A stretch of DNA of 32,253 nt from Candidatus Gastranaerophilales bacterium (GCA_023663225.1 JAMPHU010000035.1:1-32253), one strand, 5' to 3'; numbered from the stretch's first letter, positions 23,384-32,033 are shown. Notes: generated by a model from the sequence alone, not told the origin. Made by a program: numbers and translations.

Positions 23384-23412
23384 AATTTAGTTCGCCCGTC
23401 AGAAAGTAACAA
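23384..23412 (-). promoter_or_regulatory. Promoter for the 212-residue gene
   Basis: On the minus strand TTGTTA (23407-23412) and TAAATT (23384-23389) are 17 bases apart. A small inverted repeat, TTGAC-TT-GTCAA on the plus strand, adjoins the -10 box and could be an operator. Confidence 0.45.
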
Positions 23413-23444
23413 ATCCCTCTCTCCAAATGCTTGCCCCGCCGGAG

Positions 23445-23474
23445 CGTAACTTGCCGTAACTTGCTGTAACTTGC
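23445..23474. repeat. Three tandem 10-base repeats
   Basis: CGTAACTTGC occurs twice in tandem, followed by TGTAACTTGC. They lie in the gap between the CLC terminator and the promoter of the 212-residue gene. This is likely a slippage-type short repeat; a protein-binding array is possible. Confidence 0.7.
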
Positions 23475-23483
23475 CAGCAATCT

Positions 23484-23512
23484 AAAAAGGCCGAAACTCA
23501 CTCGGCCTTTTT
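23484..23512 (-). terminator. Intrinsic terminator of the CLC gene, overlapping its stop codon
   Basis: AAAAAGGCCGA and TCGGCCTTTTT form an 11-base-pair stem with a 7-base loop. On the minus strand the 5' arm encodes the last residues (KKAE) and the TGA falls at the edge of the loop, followed by a T-run. The A-run on the other side may also stop plus-strand transcription. Confidence 0.85.
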
Positions 23513-24760
23513 GTTGATATAATTGGTCTTATACTTTGAGTACATAATCTTCTGACTGTGGTAAAGTCCGTAATACCCTGACAACATATACGCAAACGCC
23601 ACGGCCAGAAGATAATAGGGCATCCCCTCATAGCCAAACAGTTCAAAACTGATGAGCAGAGAGGTGATGGGACAGTTTGTCACACCGCAGAACACGGACA
23701 CCATCCCCACGGCCGTGCACAGAGCGGGGTCAAAACCGATCAGACTGCCAAACAGGCATCCAAACGTGCCTCCTATAAAGAAGGACGGGACGATCTCCCC
23801 GCCCTTGTAGCCTGCACCCAGCGTAGCCGCCGTAAATATCATTTTCAAGAGAAACATTTCCGGCTTTGCACCGCCGTCCATACAAAGTCCGATCACATCA
23901 ATGCCGGAGCCGTTATATCTCTGGTCTCCCACCAAAAGCGTCAACACAAGGACAATGCCTCCGCCCACCAGAACCCTGATATAAGGATTTTTAAAAAATC
24001 GTTGGTAGAGATGCTCCGCCTGGTGAAGCAGGATACAGAACAGGACGCTCACCAGTGCGCACAGCGCGGCGAGAACAACCGTCCGCACCGCAGTCCCCAT
24101 CGTAAATGCCGGAATCTCCTCCAGCGGAAACACCTCCGCCTCCGCTCCAAAATAGACAGCGATCCCGTGGGCAATTAACGCCGCCACCACGCAGGGCACC
24201 AAAGCGGCATAGTACATGATCCCCACACTCACCACCTCCATGGAGAAGATGGCGGCCGCCATGGGCGTTCCAAACAATGCGGAAAAAGCAGCGCTCATGC
24301 CGCACATCGTCATAATATGCTTGTCCTTCTCATCGAAGCGAAACAGCTTTCCGATCTCGTTCCCCAGACTGCCGCCCAACTGTAGAGCAGCGCCTTCTCT
24401 GCCGGCGGAGCCTCCAAACAGATGCGTGATCAGAGTGGAGATAAAGATAAGCGGCGCCATGCGCAAAGGCAATCTGTCTCCGGAGTGGATGGAAGAGATC
24501 ACCAGATTCGTTCCGGTGTCCTTCTCATCGTGCAACAGGCGGTAGGCTCCCACGATCAACAGCCCTCCTACAGGGAGCAGCCAGACAAGCCAGGGCCTTT
24601 CCGCCCGCATGTCAGTCACGGCCGCCATGCAAAAGTAAAAGCCCGTTCCCGCCAAGCCCACCACAATGCCAGATATAACCGCAAAGACAACCCATTTGAC
24701 GGAAGTCTTCATTCTCTGCAGATTATGACGGATTTTATGCCTTACAACTTCATTCATCAT
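23498..24760 (-). CDS. CLC-family antiporter, resembling the fluoride-exporting branch
   Basis: About 420 residues with 10 or more hydrophobic segments. The CLC core motif is GSAGREGAALQ (gating glutamate at about E122), preceded by LPLRMAPLIFISTLITHLFG. A second signature, GGEIVPSFFIGGTFG, is present. Classic chloride transporters have GREGP and GSGIP. The GREGA form, the short N-terminus and the sequence before it resemble CLC-F fluoride/proton antiporters. I see no fluoride riboswitch upstream, so a chloride role is not excluded. The ATG at 24760 is the best start, 14 bases after the upstream stop, with a modest AAGG site. A GTG at 24814 would overlap the HDOD gene by 40 bases. The gene is coupled to that HDOD gene. 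Confidence 0.85.
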   Translation of the reverse strand: MMNEVVRHKIRHNLQRMKTSVKWVVFAVISGIVVGLAGTGFYFCMAAVTDMRAERPWLVWLLPVGGLLIVGAYRLLHDEKDTGTNLVISSIHSGDRLPLRMAPLIFISTLITHLFGGSAGREGAALQLGGSLGNEIGKLFRFDEKDKHIMTMCGMSAAFSALFGTPMAAAIFSMEVVSVGIMYYAALVPCVVAALIAHGIAVYFGAEAEVFPLEEIPAFTMGTAVRTVVLAALCALVSVLFCILLHQAEHLYQRFFKNPYIRVLVGGGIVLVLTLLVGDQRYNGSGIDVIGLCMDGGAKPEMFLLKMIFTAATLGAGYKGGEIVPSFFIGGTFGCLFGSLIGFDPALCTAVGMVSVFCGVTNCPITSLLISFELFGYEGMPYYLLAVAFAYMLSGYYGLYHSQKIMYSKYKTNYINKKAE

Positions 24761-24774
24761 CTGCTTTTGAACCC

Positions 24775-26010
24775 TTAATTGTCCTTCTTCGAGCTCATAA
24801 GATCTCTGTACCACTTCAAGGAATCAATATATTTTTCGTACAAGGAGTCCATGTCCATATTTTGCAGGATGATCTGTCTGGACACCTCCTGCCACTGCGC
24901 CATCTCGTACTCTTCCATAAAATCCAGAACCGGTGCGAACTTTCCCTCGTGGAACACCAGCGCCTTCTTGATCTCGTCGGACACTTGCACCATCTGTAGC
25001 GCCTCATCCATAGGCTTCTCAAGAATGACATCCAACACGGAGAACAGTCCCATCAGGAACAGCTCCGAAGCCTGCATGGACAACCCAAAACAGGGCGCCA
25101 GGTTTTCAGCGAACTTCGCGCGCAGCAGAGAGAGCCTGGTGATCTCGCTAGGTTTATCCGCATACATTTCATTGACCACAGCGGTATTGATCCACTTTTT
25201 CAACTCATTCTGCCCTAACATTGCCGCCGCGTGACGGATCGTGCTGATACCGGAGTTAGCTGCCATGCGGTTCACCATCTGCAGCAGTGAAATCGTGAGT
25301 GCGGTATCTCTGCCGATGATATCCGCCGCCTCTGTCAGCTCAAAGTTTACACCGTTCACGATATTCAACAGTTCAATATAGTTCACTTTGAGAGGCGCCA
25401 CCTCGTTCTGCCCCTTGGTGACGGGGAAGCGGTAAAACTCTCCCTCATAGAGCTGATACCCGCCGGTCTTTTTGAGCTGCTCAAAAATTTCCTGACTGTC
25501 AATATTGCCGGCGCAAAGCTTTGCCCCCGGATACAGCTTGGAAAAATAGATCGTCGCCTTGTCTATGGCAATCTTTTTGTTGTTGAGGAAAATATAATCC
25601 ATCAGACGCAGCACGGGCCTGTAACTCTCAAACTCTGAGACCGCCAGCTTGCGGATCGCCAACTTATAACCTTGCTGCTTCAACTCCGCCAGACGATTCA
25701 CATACATATCCACCGGCGGGATCGTCCGATCGATCATCAGCACAATCCTCTCATGGGGCGCATCACACTGATCCTGAATGTCCGAGAAAATCGAAATATT
25801 GCTGACGGAGACAAAAATCTCCTTATCGTCCGGCAGCGTCTCGATTCCCATGTTTTGAATGACCTCCAGACCCGCCACCTGGCTGGCGCCGTCATTCACT
25901 CCACTCCCCTGCATCTGAGGGTTTAAAAGATTGTTGCCCTTTTGTGAAAATACGGAATACGCCCGCACCGCCATGTTCTCATCAAACAAGGGTATTAACG
26001 CAACTAACAT
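24775..26010 (-). CDS. Degenerate EAL-HDOD signalling protein (YuxH-like)
   Basis: 411 residues. The N-terminal half (about 1-195) has the layout of an EAL domain (LVALIPLFDENMAVRAYSVF, IFVSVSNISIF, GYKLAIRKLA, a late LYEGEFYRFP). The catalytic EAL/EVL motif and the metal-binding acids are missing. It should not hydrolyse cyclic di-GMP but might still bind it or a protein. The C-terminal half (about 200-400) is an HDOD domain (LLNIVNGVNFELTEAADIIG, then SLLQMVNR). This two-domain form is known as the YuxH type and is linked to motility and signalling, with no clear mechanism. GGAGG lies 5 bases before the ATG. A CLC gene follows within the same unit. Confidence 0.87.
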   Translation of the reverse strand: MLVALIPLFDENMAVRAYSVFSQKGNNLLNPQMQGSGVNDGASQVAGLEVIQNMGIETLPDDKEIFVSVSNISIFSDIQDQCDAPHERIVLMIDRTIPPVDMYVNRLAELKQQGYKLAIRKLAVSEFESYRPVLRLMDYIFLNNKKIAIDKATIYFSKLYPGAKLCAGNIDSQEIFEQLKKTGGYQLYEGEFYRFPVTKGQNEVAPLKVNYIELLNIVNGVNFELTEAADIIGRDTALTISLLQMVNRMAANSGISTIRHAAAMLGQNELKKWINTAVVNEMYADKPSEITRLSLLRAKFAENLAPCFGLSMQASELFLMGLFSVLDVILEKPMDEALQMVQVSDEIKKALVFHEGKFAPVLDFMEEYEMAQWQEVSRQIILQNMDMDSLYEKYIDSLKWYRDLMSSKKDN

Positions 26011-26084
26011 CTTGACCTCCTTTTAAGCTTTTCGCTCATCTTTCCTTTTTTATATAATCGTACAAAAAATCTGACGATCACAGT

Positions 26085-29000
26085 TCATCTGAAATACGCC
26101 ACGCCGGACTCAAAAATACGCATATCCTGTTCGCCGTAGATATTCATGGCGACAGCCTCCCCGCGCCTCTCGGAATGTGCCATCTTGCCAAACACCCTGC
26201 CGTCTGGCGATGTGATCCCCTCGATCGCACAGTAGGAACCGTTGATATTGTACTCCTCATCCATGGAGGCATTGCCCTCCTGGTCCGTATACTGCGTAGC
26301 CACCTGCCCGTTTGCAAACAGCCTCTCCAGCCATTCCTTAGGCGCCACAAAACGTCCTTCTCCGTGAGATGCGGGATTACAATAAGTCTCTCCCAGCTTT
26401 GCCTCCTGTAACCAGGGCGATCTGTCGGAGACCACCTTGGTATACACCATCTTGGAGATATGATGGTTGATGGTGTTGAAGGTCAGCGTGGGGGAATCCT
26501 CCTTCTGACCCACAATCTCGCCATAGGGCACCAACCCCAGCTTGATCAACGCCTGAAAACCGTTGCAGATCCCAAGGGCCAGGCCGTCGCGCTCATGCAG
26601 GAGCCTGTTCACCGCACTTTTCAGCCTCTCGTTCTGAAAAGCCGTCGCAAAAAACTTCGCGCTTCCGTCCGGCTCATCGCCCGCCGAAAAGCCTCCCGGG
26701 AACATGATGATCTGCGCCTGCGAGATCGCCTTCTCATATGCTTCCACGGATTCCCTGATATCGGCAGCGCTCAGGTTTTTAAACACCTTTGTCACCACGT
26801 TCGCCCCAGCGCGCTCAAAGGCTCTCGCACTGTCATATTCGCAGTTGGTGCCGGGGAATACCGGTATAAACACCGTGGGTTTTGCCACTTTGTTCTTGCA
26901 GATATATACACTGTCTGTTTTGTAACAGTCGCTCTTTACCAAATCTGTGCCTTTTTCCGCCTTGGTGGGGAACACCTTCTCCAGCTTGGAGGTCCAGGCG
27001 TCCAGAGCCTCCTCCATGGCAATCGACACGTCTCCATATCCGAACACAGGCTCTTTTGTGACAGTGCCCACTATCGTGTAATCCAGCCCTGCCTCCTCTA
27101 AAGCTTCCATTTGATCCGAAGGCACCTCCGCCAGGATATCGCCCAGCGCATTTTCAAACAGATACGCCTTTGCGATCCCGCTGTCTACGATTACACCCAG
27201 TTTGTTGCCAAAGGCCATCTTGGACAATGCCGCCGCCAGACCTCTGGCATCCAGCGCGTAGCCCGACACAATCACCTTTTCCTGCATCAAACGATGGATC
27301 TCCCCATAGAGCTGTGTCACCTGATCGTACATAGGGATGTCGAAATCATCTCTCTCAATCTCAAACCGGACCAGCTTATCGCCAGGGGTCTTAAACTCCG
27401 GCGTCACAATATCCCCCTGCTTTGCCATATCTACCGCAAAGGACACCAGCGTGGGCGGCACATCGATATCGTTGAATGTGCCGGACATACTGTCCTTGCC
27501 GCCGATAGAGGGCAGCTGCAGACCGATCTGGGCGTCATACGCGCCCAACAGCGCTGCAAAAGGCTGACTCCAACGGCTTGGGTCGCTGGTCATCCTGCGG
27601 AAATACTCCTGAAAAGTAAACCGGATTCCGCTGATATCGCCGCCTGCCGCCACGATCTTGGCCATGGACTCCACCACCGCATAGACCGCGCCGTGGTAAG
27701 GACTCCATGAGGAAAGCGCGGGATCAAAACCAAAACTCATCATAGTCACGGCGTCTGTCCTGCCTTTGAGCGTCGGCAGCTTCGCCGCCATGACCTGCGT
27801 CTCCGTCAACTGATATTTCCCTCCGTAGGGCATCAACACACTGCCCGCACCGATGGAAGAGTCAAACATCTCCACCAGTCCCTTTTGGGAACAGACATTC
27901 AAATCTCCCAAAAGGGCAAGCCACGCGCCCTTGATATCACCCGCCGCAAGCTTTTCGTCCACTTCTTTCACAGAATATTTTTCAAAATAATTCTCTTCTC
28001 TGGCGGGGATCTCCACCTTTACATTGGTCTCCTGGTGGGCGCCGTTGGTGTCCAAAAAAGCTCTCTTTATGTTTACAATGTCTTGTCCTCTCCAATTCAG
28101 AACCAGCCTGGGTTCCTCCGTGACCACGGCCACGGCCACGGCCTCCAGATTCTCCTCCGCGGCATAGTCAAGAAACGCGTCCACATCTCCCTTGTCCACC
28201 ACCACAGCCATACGCTCCTGGGACTCCGAGATGGCCAACTCCGTGCCGTCCAATCCCGCGTACTTCTTGGGAACCTTGTCCAGATCCACCCGCAGTCCGT
28301 CCGCCAGCTCACCGATGGCAACGGACACACCGCCCGCGCCGAAATCATTACATTTCTTGATGAGGCGGCTGACCTCCTCTCTGCGGAACAATCTCTGGAT
28401 CTTGCGCTCTGTGGGGGCATTTCCTTTCTGCACCTCCGCCCCGCAAGTCTCAATGGAACTTTCCGTGTGCACCTTGGAGGATCCCGTCGCGCCGCCGCAG
28501 CCGTCTCTGCCGGTGCGTCCTCCCAAGAGGATAATGATATCTCCGGGGGCGGAGCTTTCGCGGATCACATTCTTTCTGGGCGCAGCGCCCATCACGGCCC
28601 CGATCTCCATTCTCTTCGCCACATAACCTGGATGATAGATCTCTTTTACCAGTCCCGTCGCCAAACCGATCTGATTGCCATAGGAGGAATAACCTCCCGC
28701 CGCCGAGCGGACAATCTTTTTCTGGGGAAGCTTGCCCTTCAATGTGTCGGAAACCGGCACGGTAGGGTCCGCCGCTCCGGTCACGCGCATCGCCTGATAC
28801 ACATACCCTCGGCCTGACAAAGGATCCCTGATCGCGCCGCCCAAGCAGGTAGCCGCGCCTCCAAAAGGCTCTATCTCCGTAGGATGGTTGTGCGTCTCAT
28901 TCTTGAAAAATACCAGCCACTCCTCCGTCTCTCTATAATCTCCATAATCCATCTCCACCGGCACGATCACGGAGCAGGCGTTGATCTCTTCCGACTCCTC

Positions 29001-29882
29001 CATGTCCTCCAGTTTGCCGTCCTTTTTCAACTTCCGCATAGCCATCAGCGCCAGATCCATCAGGCAGACAAACTTGTCTTCCCTGCCCTGAAAAATCTCC
29101 TCTCTGGTGTCCAGATAGCTTTGATAAGTGGTCTCAATGGGAGAACGATAGTACCCCTCCCCAAACTCCACCTCCTTAAGCTCTGTGGAGAAGGTGGTAT
29201 GACGGCAATGATCCGACCAATAGGTGTCCAACACGCGGATCTCCGTCATGGACGGATCCCTTCCCTCCTCCGTATAAAAATATTTCTGTATATGAAGGAA
29301 GTCCTTGAACGTCATGGCAAGTCCCAGAGAATCGTAAAGATTCTTAAGCTCAGCCTCCTCCATGTCCTTGAAACCGTCAAAGATCAGAACATCCGCAGGC
29401 TCCTCGTACTCCGTGATCAAAGTGTCCGGTTTCTGTGCGCCAGTCTCTCTGGAGTCCACCGGATTGATACAGTGCGCCTTTATCCTGGCAAAATCCTCCT
29501 CCGAGAAATCGCCCATAATCAGATATGTCACAGCCGTCTTGATCACCGGCTCCTCATTCTCATCCAGAAACCCGATGCACTGTACGGCGGAATCGGCCCT
29601 CTGGTCAAACTGCCCGGGCAGATACTCCACGGAAAAGACCCTGCCCCCTAAAGGAACCTCGATCTCCTCCCTGTACAGATCGTCCACAGGCGGCTCCGAA
29701 AAAACGGTCCTGCACGCCCTCTCAAAAATTTCATCCGACAGATTCTCCACATCATACCGAATCAGCACGCGCACCTCTGACACGTCTATTCCCAGATAAT
29801 TTTTAAGCTCCTCATGCAGTTCTCTCGCCTTGACGGCAAAAGGCTTTTTCTTTTCCACGTAAATGCGTCTTACGCCGCTCAT
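26085..29882 (-). CDS. purL: Phosphoribosylformylglycinamidine synthase, single-chain
   Basis: PurL converts FGAR, ATP and glutamine to FGAM, step four of purine synthesis. This is the large one-chain type (about 1265 residues). It has an N-terminal domain, then the duplicated AIR-synthase-like core with NETHNHPTEIEPFGGAATCLGG and the glycine-rich phosphate motifs. A class I glutaminase domain fills the last 262 residues, with nucleophile Cys at about 1106 in LGICNGFQ and the HGEGRF segment. Most Bacilli split this into PurL, PurQ and PurS. The ATG at 29882 has GGAGG 6 bases upstream, inside the end of the TetR gene. No other purine genes are near. Confidence 0.95.
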   Translation of the reverse strand: MSGVRRIYVEKKKPFAVKARELHEELKNYLGIDVSEVRVLIRYDVENLSDEIFERACRTVFSEPPVDDLYREEIEVPLGGRVFSVEYLPGQFDQRADSAVQCIGFLDENEEPVIKTAVTYLIMGDFSEEDFARIKAHCINPVDSRETGAQKPDTLITEYEEPADVLIFDGFKDMEEAELKNLYDSLGLAMTFKDFLHIQKYFYTEEGRDPSMTEIRVLDTYWSDHCRHTTFSTELKEVEFGEGYYRSPIETTYQSYLDTREEIFQGREDKFVCLMDLALMAMRKLKKDGKLEDMEESEEINACSVIVPVEMDYGDYRETEEWLVFFKNETHNHPTEIEPFGGAATCLGGAIRDPLSGRGYVYQAMRVTGAADPTVPVSDTLKGKLPQKKIVRSAAGGYSSYGNQIGLATGLVKEIYHPGYVAKRMEIGAVMGAAPRKNVIRESSAPGDIIILLGGRTGRDGCGGATGSSKVHTESSIETCGAEVQKGNAPTERKIQRLFRREEVSRLIKKCNDFGAGGVSVAIGELADGLRVDLDKVPKKYAGLDGTELAISESQERMAVVVDKGDVDAFLDYAAEENLEAVAVAVVTEEPRLVLNWRGQDIVNIKRAFLDTNGAHQETNVKVEIPAREENYFEKYSVKEVDEKLAAGDIKGAWLALLGDLNVCSQKGLVEMFDSSIGAGSVLMPYGGKYQLTETQVMAAKLPTLKGRTDAVTMMSFGFDPALSSWSPYHGAVYAVVESMAKIVAAGGDISGIRFTFQEYFRRMTSDPSRWSQPFAALLGAYDAQIGLQLPSIGGKDSMSGTFNDIDVPPTLVSFAVDMAKQGDIVTPEFKTPGDKLVRFEIERDDFDIPMYDQVTQLYGEIHRLMQEKVIVSGYALDARGLAAALSKMAFGNKLGVIVDSGIAKAYLFENALGDILAEVPSDQMEALEEAGLDYTIVGTVTKEPVFGYGDVSIAMEEALDAWTSKLEKVFPTKAEKGTDLVKSDCYKTDSVYICKNKVAKPTVFIPVFPGTNCEYDSARAFERAGANVVTKVFKNLSAADIRESVEAYEKAISQAQIIMFPGGFSAGDEPDGSAKFFATAFQNERLKSAVNRLLHERDGLALGICNGFQALIKLGLVPYGEIVGQKEDSPTLTFNTINHHISKMVYTKVVSDRSPWLQEAKLGETYCNPASHGEGRFVAPKEWLERLFANGQVATQYTDQEGNASMDEEYNINGSYCAIEGITSPDGRVFGKMAHSERRGEAVAMNIYGEQDMRIFESGVAYFR

Positions 29883-29883
29883 T

Positions 29884-30471
29884 CTAATCCTCCTCAATGC
29901 CCAAACTCTTCAATATATACAAGATTTCCCTGTCCACCACGTCGGAAGTGATGCCTATGGTCTGTGCGCAGACCTTCATCCCTTCCAGCACCAGCATGAT
30001 ATTGCGCGCCGCCTCCTTGCAGTCGTCACAGAAAAACTCCTGATTCTCCACACCGATTTCGATCAGCCTCTCGATGATCTTTACAGCCGAATCAAACTGT
30101 CTCCGCAGGATATTGTCCTTGCGGGGCAGTTCATTCTCAAAATAAAACTCATAAGTAGCCTGCGTCAGCGTGTCCTTCTTGCGCAAAAGCTCCTTTTTTT
30201 GCTCCTGCAAAAAAAGGAATAAGATGTCCGCCGCCGTGGCATCCTCAGAAATACTGTCCGAAAAGACATCGTCCGCCTCCTGCGTCTCCATCTTGAGCAC
30301 TTCCAAAAAAATCTGATCCGTGCTCTCAAAATAGAGATACAGACCCCCCCTGCTGATCTCACATGCTTCCACGATATCTTTCATGGTAACTCGCTTAAAA
30401 CCCTTCTCCATAAACACTTTTCTGGCAGTTTCCAGTATGTATTTCCTCTTCTGTACTGATTTTTCACCCAT
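29884..30471 (-). CDS. TetR-family transcriptional regulator
   Basis: About 195 residues. The N-terminal helix-turn-helix (about 8-55) reads RKYILETARKVFMEKGFKRVTMKDIVE, then SRGGLYLYF, standard for TetR. The C-terminal ligand-binding part contains a Cys-rich spot (FFCDDCKEAA). The stop codon directly precedes the purL start, with the purL ribosome site inside the tetR end, so the two are cotranscribed. The start is uncertain: ATG 30471 (MGEKSVQKRK) is the usual length, and ATG 30492 is also possible. A perfect palindrome in its own promoter (30520-30529) suggests autoregulation. Whether it senses a purine is not known. Confidence 0.88.
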   Translation of the reverse strand: MGEKSVQKRKYILETARKVFMEKGFKRVTMKDIVEACEISRGGLYLYFESTDQIFLEVLKMETQEADDVFSDSISEDATAADILFLFLQEQKKELLRKKDTLTQATYEFYFENELPRKDNILRRQFDSAVKIIERLIEIGVENQEFFCDDCKEAARNIMLVLEGMKVCAQTIGITSDVVDREILYILKSLGIEED

Positions 30472-30515
30472 GCCTGTCGTACCCTTTCGCATCCTGCACT
30501 ACTCGCACCTGCGGT

Positions 30516-30545
30516 AATACAGGCGCCTGGAATCGAGCTTGTCAA
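30516..30545 (-). promoter_or_regulatory. Promoter of tetR-purL with a palindromic candidate operator
   Basis: On the minus strand TTGACA (30540-30545, perfect) and TGTATT (30516-30521) are 18 bases apart. The 10-base palindrome CAGGCGCCTG (30520-30529) lies between and against the -10, a likely TetR operator position. Confidence 0.5.
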
Positions 30546-30561
30546 AGCCTCTACGTCCTTC

Positions 30562-31026
30562 TCATACTTGGAAAGGCTGATCCCAATACTCAATGATCTC
30601 CTTCATTTTGCCGAGAACCCTGCAAAATATCCCTTCCGTCACGGCTTCGCTCCACAGATAAGCCTTCACTCTGCCTCCCAGCACATATTTAGACAAAATC
30701 CCCCTCAGAATATCCCACTCCTTCCAAGTGGCGGAAGCAATGGCTTTTCTCTCATCATCATGGCTTTTGAGATGGTTGCGCGAATATACATACGGATAAT
30801 TGCGCTCCATAAGCGAGCTTGCCGCCGCTTCCTTCACAAACCTCATCAAAGTGCCATCATAGACCGGAAAAGGCACAGAATGTTCTTCGATGCCCTCTCC
30901 CTGGTAATTTGAGCTCACCGACTTACCCGATTTCTGCTCCAGCCAGGGCAGATAGCGCAACAGCGGCATCACAACCCGCTTATTCTCCGCCATCAACTGC
31001 TGCACATACGCCAAATCCTGTTCCAC
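30562..31026 (-). CDS. Small DUF6508-like protein
   Basis: 154 residues, no signal peptide or membrane segment. I believe it belongs to the DUF6508 family, based on its size, the N-terminal PLLRYLPWLEQKSG, the central PVYDGTLMRFVKEA and the C-terminal helix pattern; function is unknown. The start is a GTG at 31026 with GGAGG 7 bases upstream, and a promoter lies at 31081-31109. It stands upstream of tetR-purL with a 69-base gap that has its own promoter. No clear link to purine genes is seen. Confidence 0.7.
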   Translation of the reverse strand: MEQDLAYVQQLMAENKRVVMPLLRYLPWLEQKSGKSVSSNYQGEGIEEHSVPFPVYDGTLMRFVKEAAASSLMERNYPYVYSRNHLKSHDDERKAIASATWKEWDILRGILSKYVLGGRVKAYLWSEAVTEGIFCRVLGKMKEIIEYWDQPFQV

Positions 31027-31080
31027 AATCGTACCTCCCTACAAAAAATGACACTCATGTAACTTTATTTTAACACATTT

Positions 31081-31109
31081 TTAATAAAAGTACAGCAGAA
31101 AATTAACAA
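31081..31109 (-). promoter_or_regulatory. Promoter for the DUF6508-like gene
   Basis: On the minus strand TTGTTA (31104-31109) and TATTAA (31081-31086) are 17 bases apart, about 55 bases before the GTG start. A second possible -10 (TAAAAT) lies just downstream. Confidence 0.45.
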
Positions 31110-31150
31110 CCCCGAGAGGCTCTTTCCAATTATTTCGATAAAAAGAGAGC

Positions 31151-31252
31151 GCGCACGATAGCTGATGCCTTTTCGTACCCCATATTTTGTATCTAGCCAC
31201 CGCTTCGAAACAAAATATGGTGTATAGAATGGCGGAAGTTGCTATCGGGCGC
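31151..31252. repeat. Nested inverted repeats (foldback) in an intergenic gap
   Basis: GCGCACGATAGC (31151-31162) pairs with GCTATCGGGCGC (31241-31252) with one mismatch. Inside, CCATATTTTGT (31180-31190) pairs perfectly with ACAAAATATGG (31210-31220). It is the only structure in the 31027-31402 gap besides the promoter at 31081-31109. It may be a decayed mobile element end or a structured RNA. Its sequence is unlike the other foldbacks here. Confidence 0.6.
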
Positions 31253-31402
31253 CCCCTGATTGTCCTGAAAATACGCCAGAAAATCAGAAGCTACCAGAAG
31301 TTCAATGCGCTTGAATTCAATATAAAAATTGAATGAAAAGATGCTTAAAATTGCAAAAAGTACTTTTCATCTATATCTTTTCCGTCTATAATACCTATAT
31401 AG

Positions 31403-31978
31403 CTTGATATACTATTTACATATCCGCTGTTTCCGAATTTTAATGTCTGCGAAGAGATTCTGCGGATCATTCTCCAGAAGCCACGACTGAAAGTAATAGA
31501 TGCACAAACGCAACGCTTTTTGCGCAATATCAGGGCACACTCTTATGTTATTTTTATTTCTAAATTTGATATGTTCCAGGAAGGTAAAACAATTTACCAT
31601 CTTGAAACTGTCGTTAGGGAAACCGGAACATCCGTAGATGATGGCATCTATCGGATATTTGTGAACTGTGCAGTAAATGATGGATCCGATATCGCGGAAT
31701 TGATGCAGTACTTTAAAAACAGTATCGGCAAAAACAGTAAATTCCCCAAATTATCAGACAGGGTATCTTATTTTAAGGATTCAAAGGAAGAAGCTGACAT
31801 TATGACACAGGTTGTTGAAGAATATGCAAACAAAAAAGTCCTCGAAAGAGACAAAGAGACGGCAAAATCACTTATACAGAACGGGGCATCTGTCGAATTG
31901 GTAAAAAAATCTATTCCAACCCTTTCCCTGGAGTTTATTGAAAAACTAAGTCGGCAGCTTACAGTTGCAGAACACTAA
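31403..31978 (+). pseudogene. Rpn-family (PD-(D/E)XK) nuclease/transposase remnant with its core deleted
   Basis: The open frame after a TAG at 31400 reads NVCEEILRIILQKPRLKVID, then AQTQRFLRNIR, the N-terminal part of Rpn-family proteins. It then jumps directly to SYVIFISKFDMFQEGKTIYH, their C-terminal part. In intact relatives about 50-60 residues lie between, holding the D and E-x-Q/K nuclease residues. They are absent here without a frameshift. The later VVDDG-like segment (SVDDGIYRIFVN) and a helical tail are kept. No ribosome site or ATG is clear; a TTG at 31520 or ATG 31577 could begin a C-terminal product. A strong terminator follows. The window is otherwise free of transposases. Confidence 0.8.
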
Positions 31979-31990
31979 CTGAGAAAACCC

Positions 31991-32033
31991 ACATTAAGAA
32001 ATGGTGTGATTTTATCACACCATTTCTTAATGT
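31991..32033 (+). terminator. 20-base-pair perfect hairpin after the Rpn remnant
   Basis: ACATTAAGAAATGGTGTGAT and its exact reverse complement surround a 3-base loop (TTT). It lies 12 bases after the stop codon. The T-rich 3' arm fits an intrinsic terminator, possibly bidirectional, though a pure T-run is missing. Confidence 0.7.

Noticed and set aside
24761-26084. Fluoride riboswitch expected upstream of the CLC-F-like gene
   Set aside because: I looked upstream of both the CLC and HDOD starts and did not see the conserved riboswitch core; a covariance-model search would be decisive.
27885-28817. Plus-strand frame of 310 codons opposite purL
   Set aside because: Antisense shadow of a strongly conserved gene; composition is rich in His, Arg and Leu as expected for a shadow, with no family features.
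30381-30593. Minus-strand 70-codon frame overlapping the tetR start
   Set aside because: It overlaps the well-supported helix-turn-helix coding sequence in another frame and shows no ribosome site of its own.
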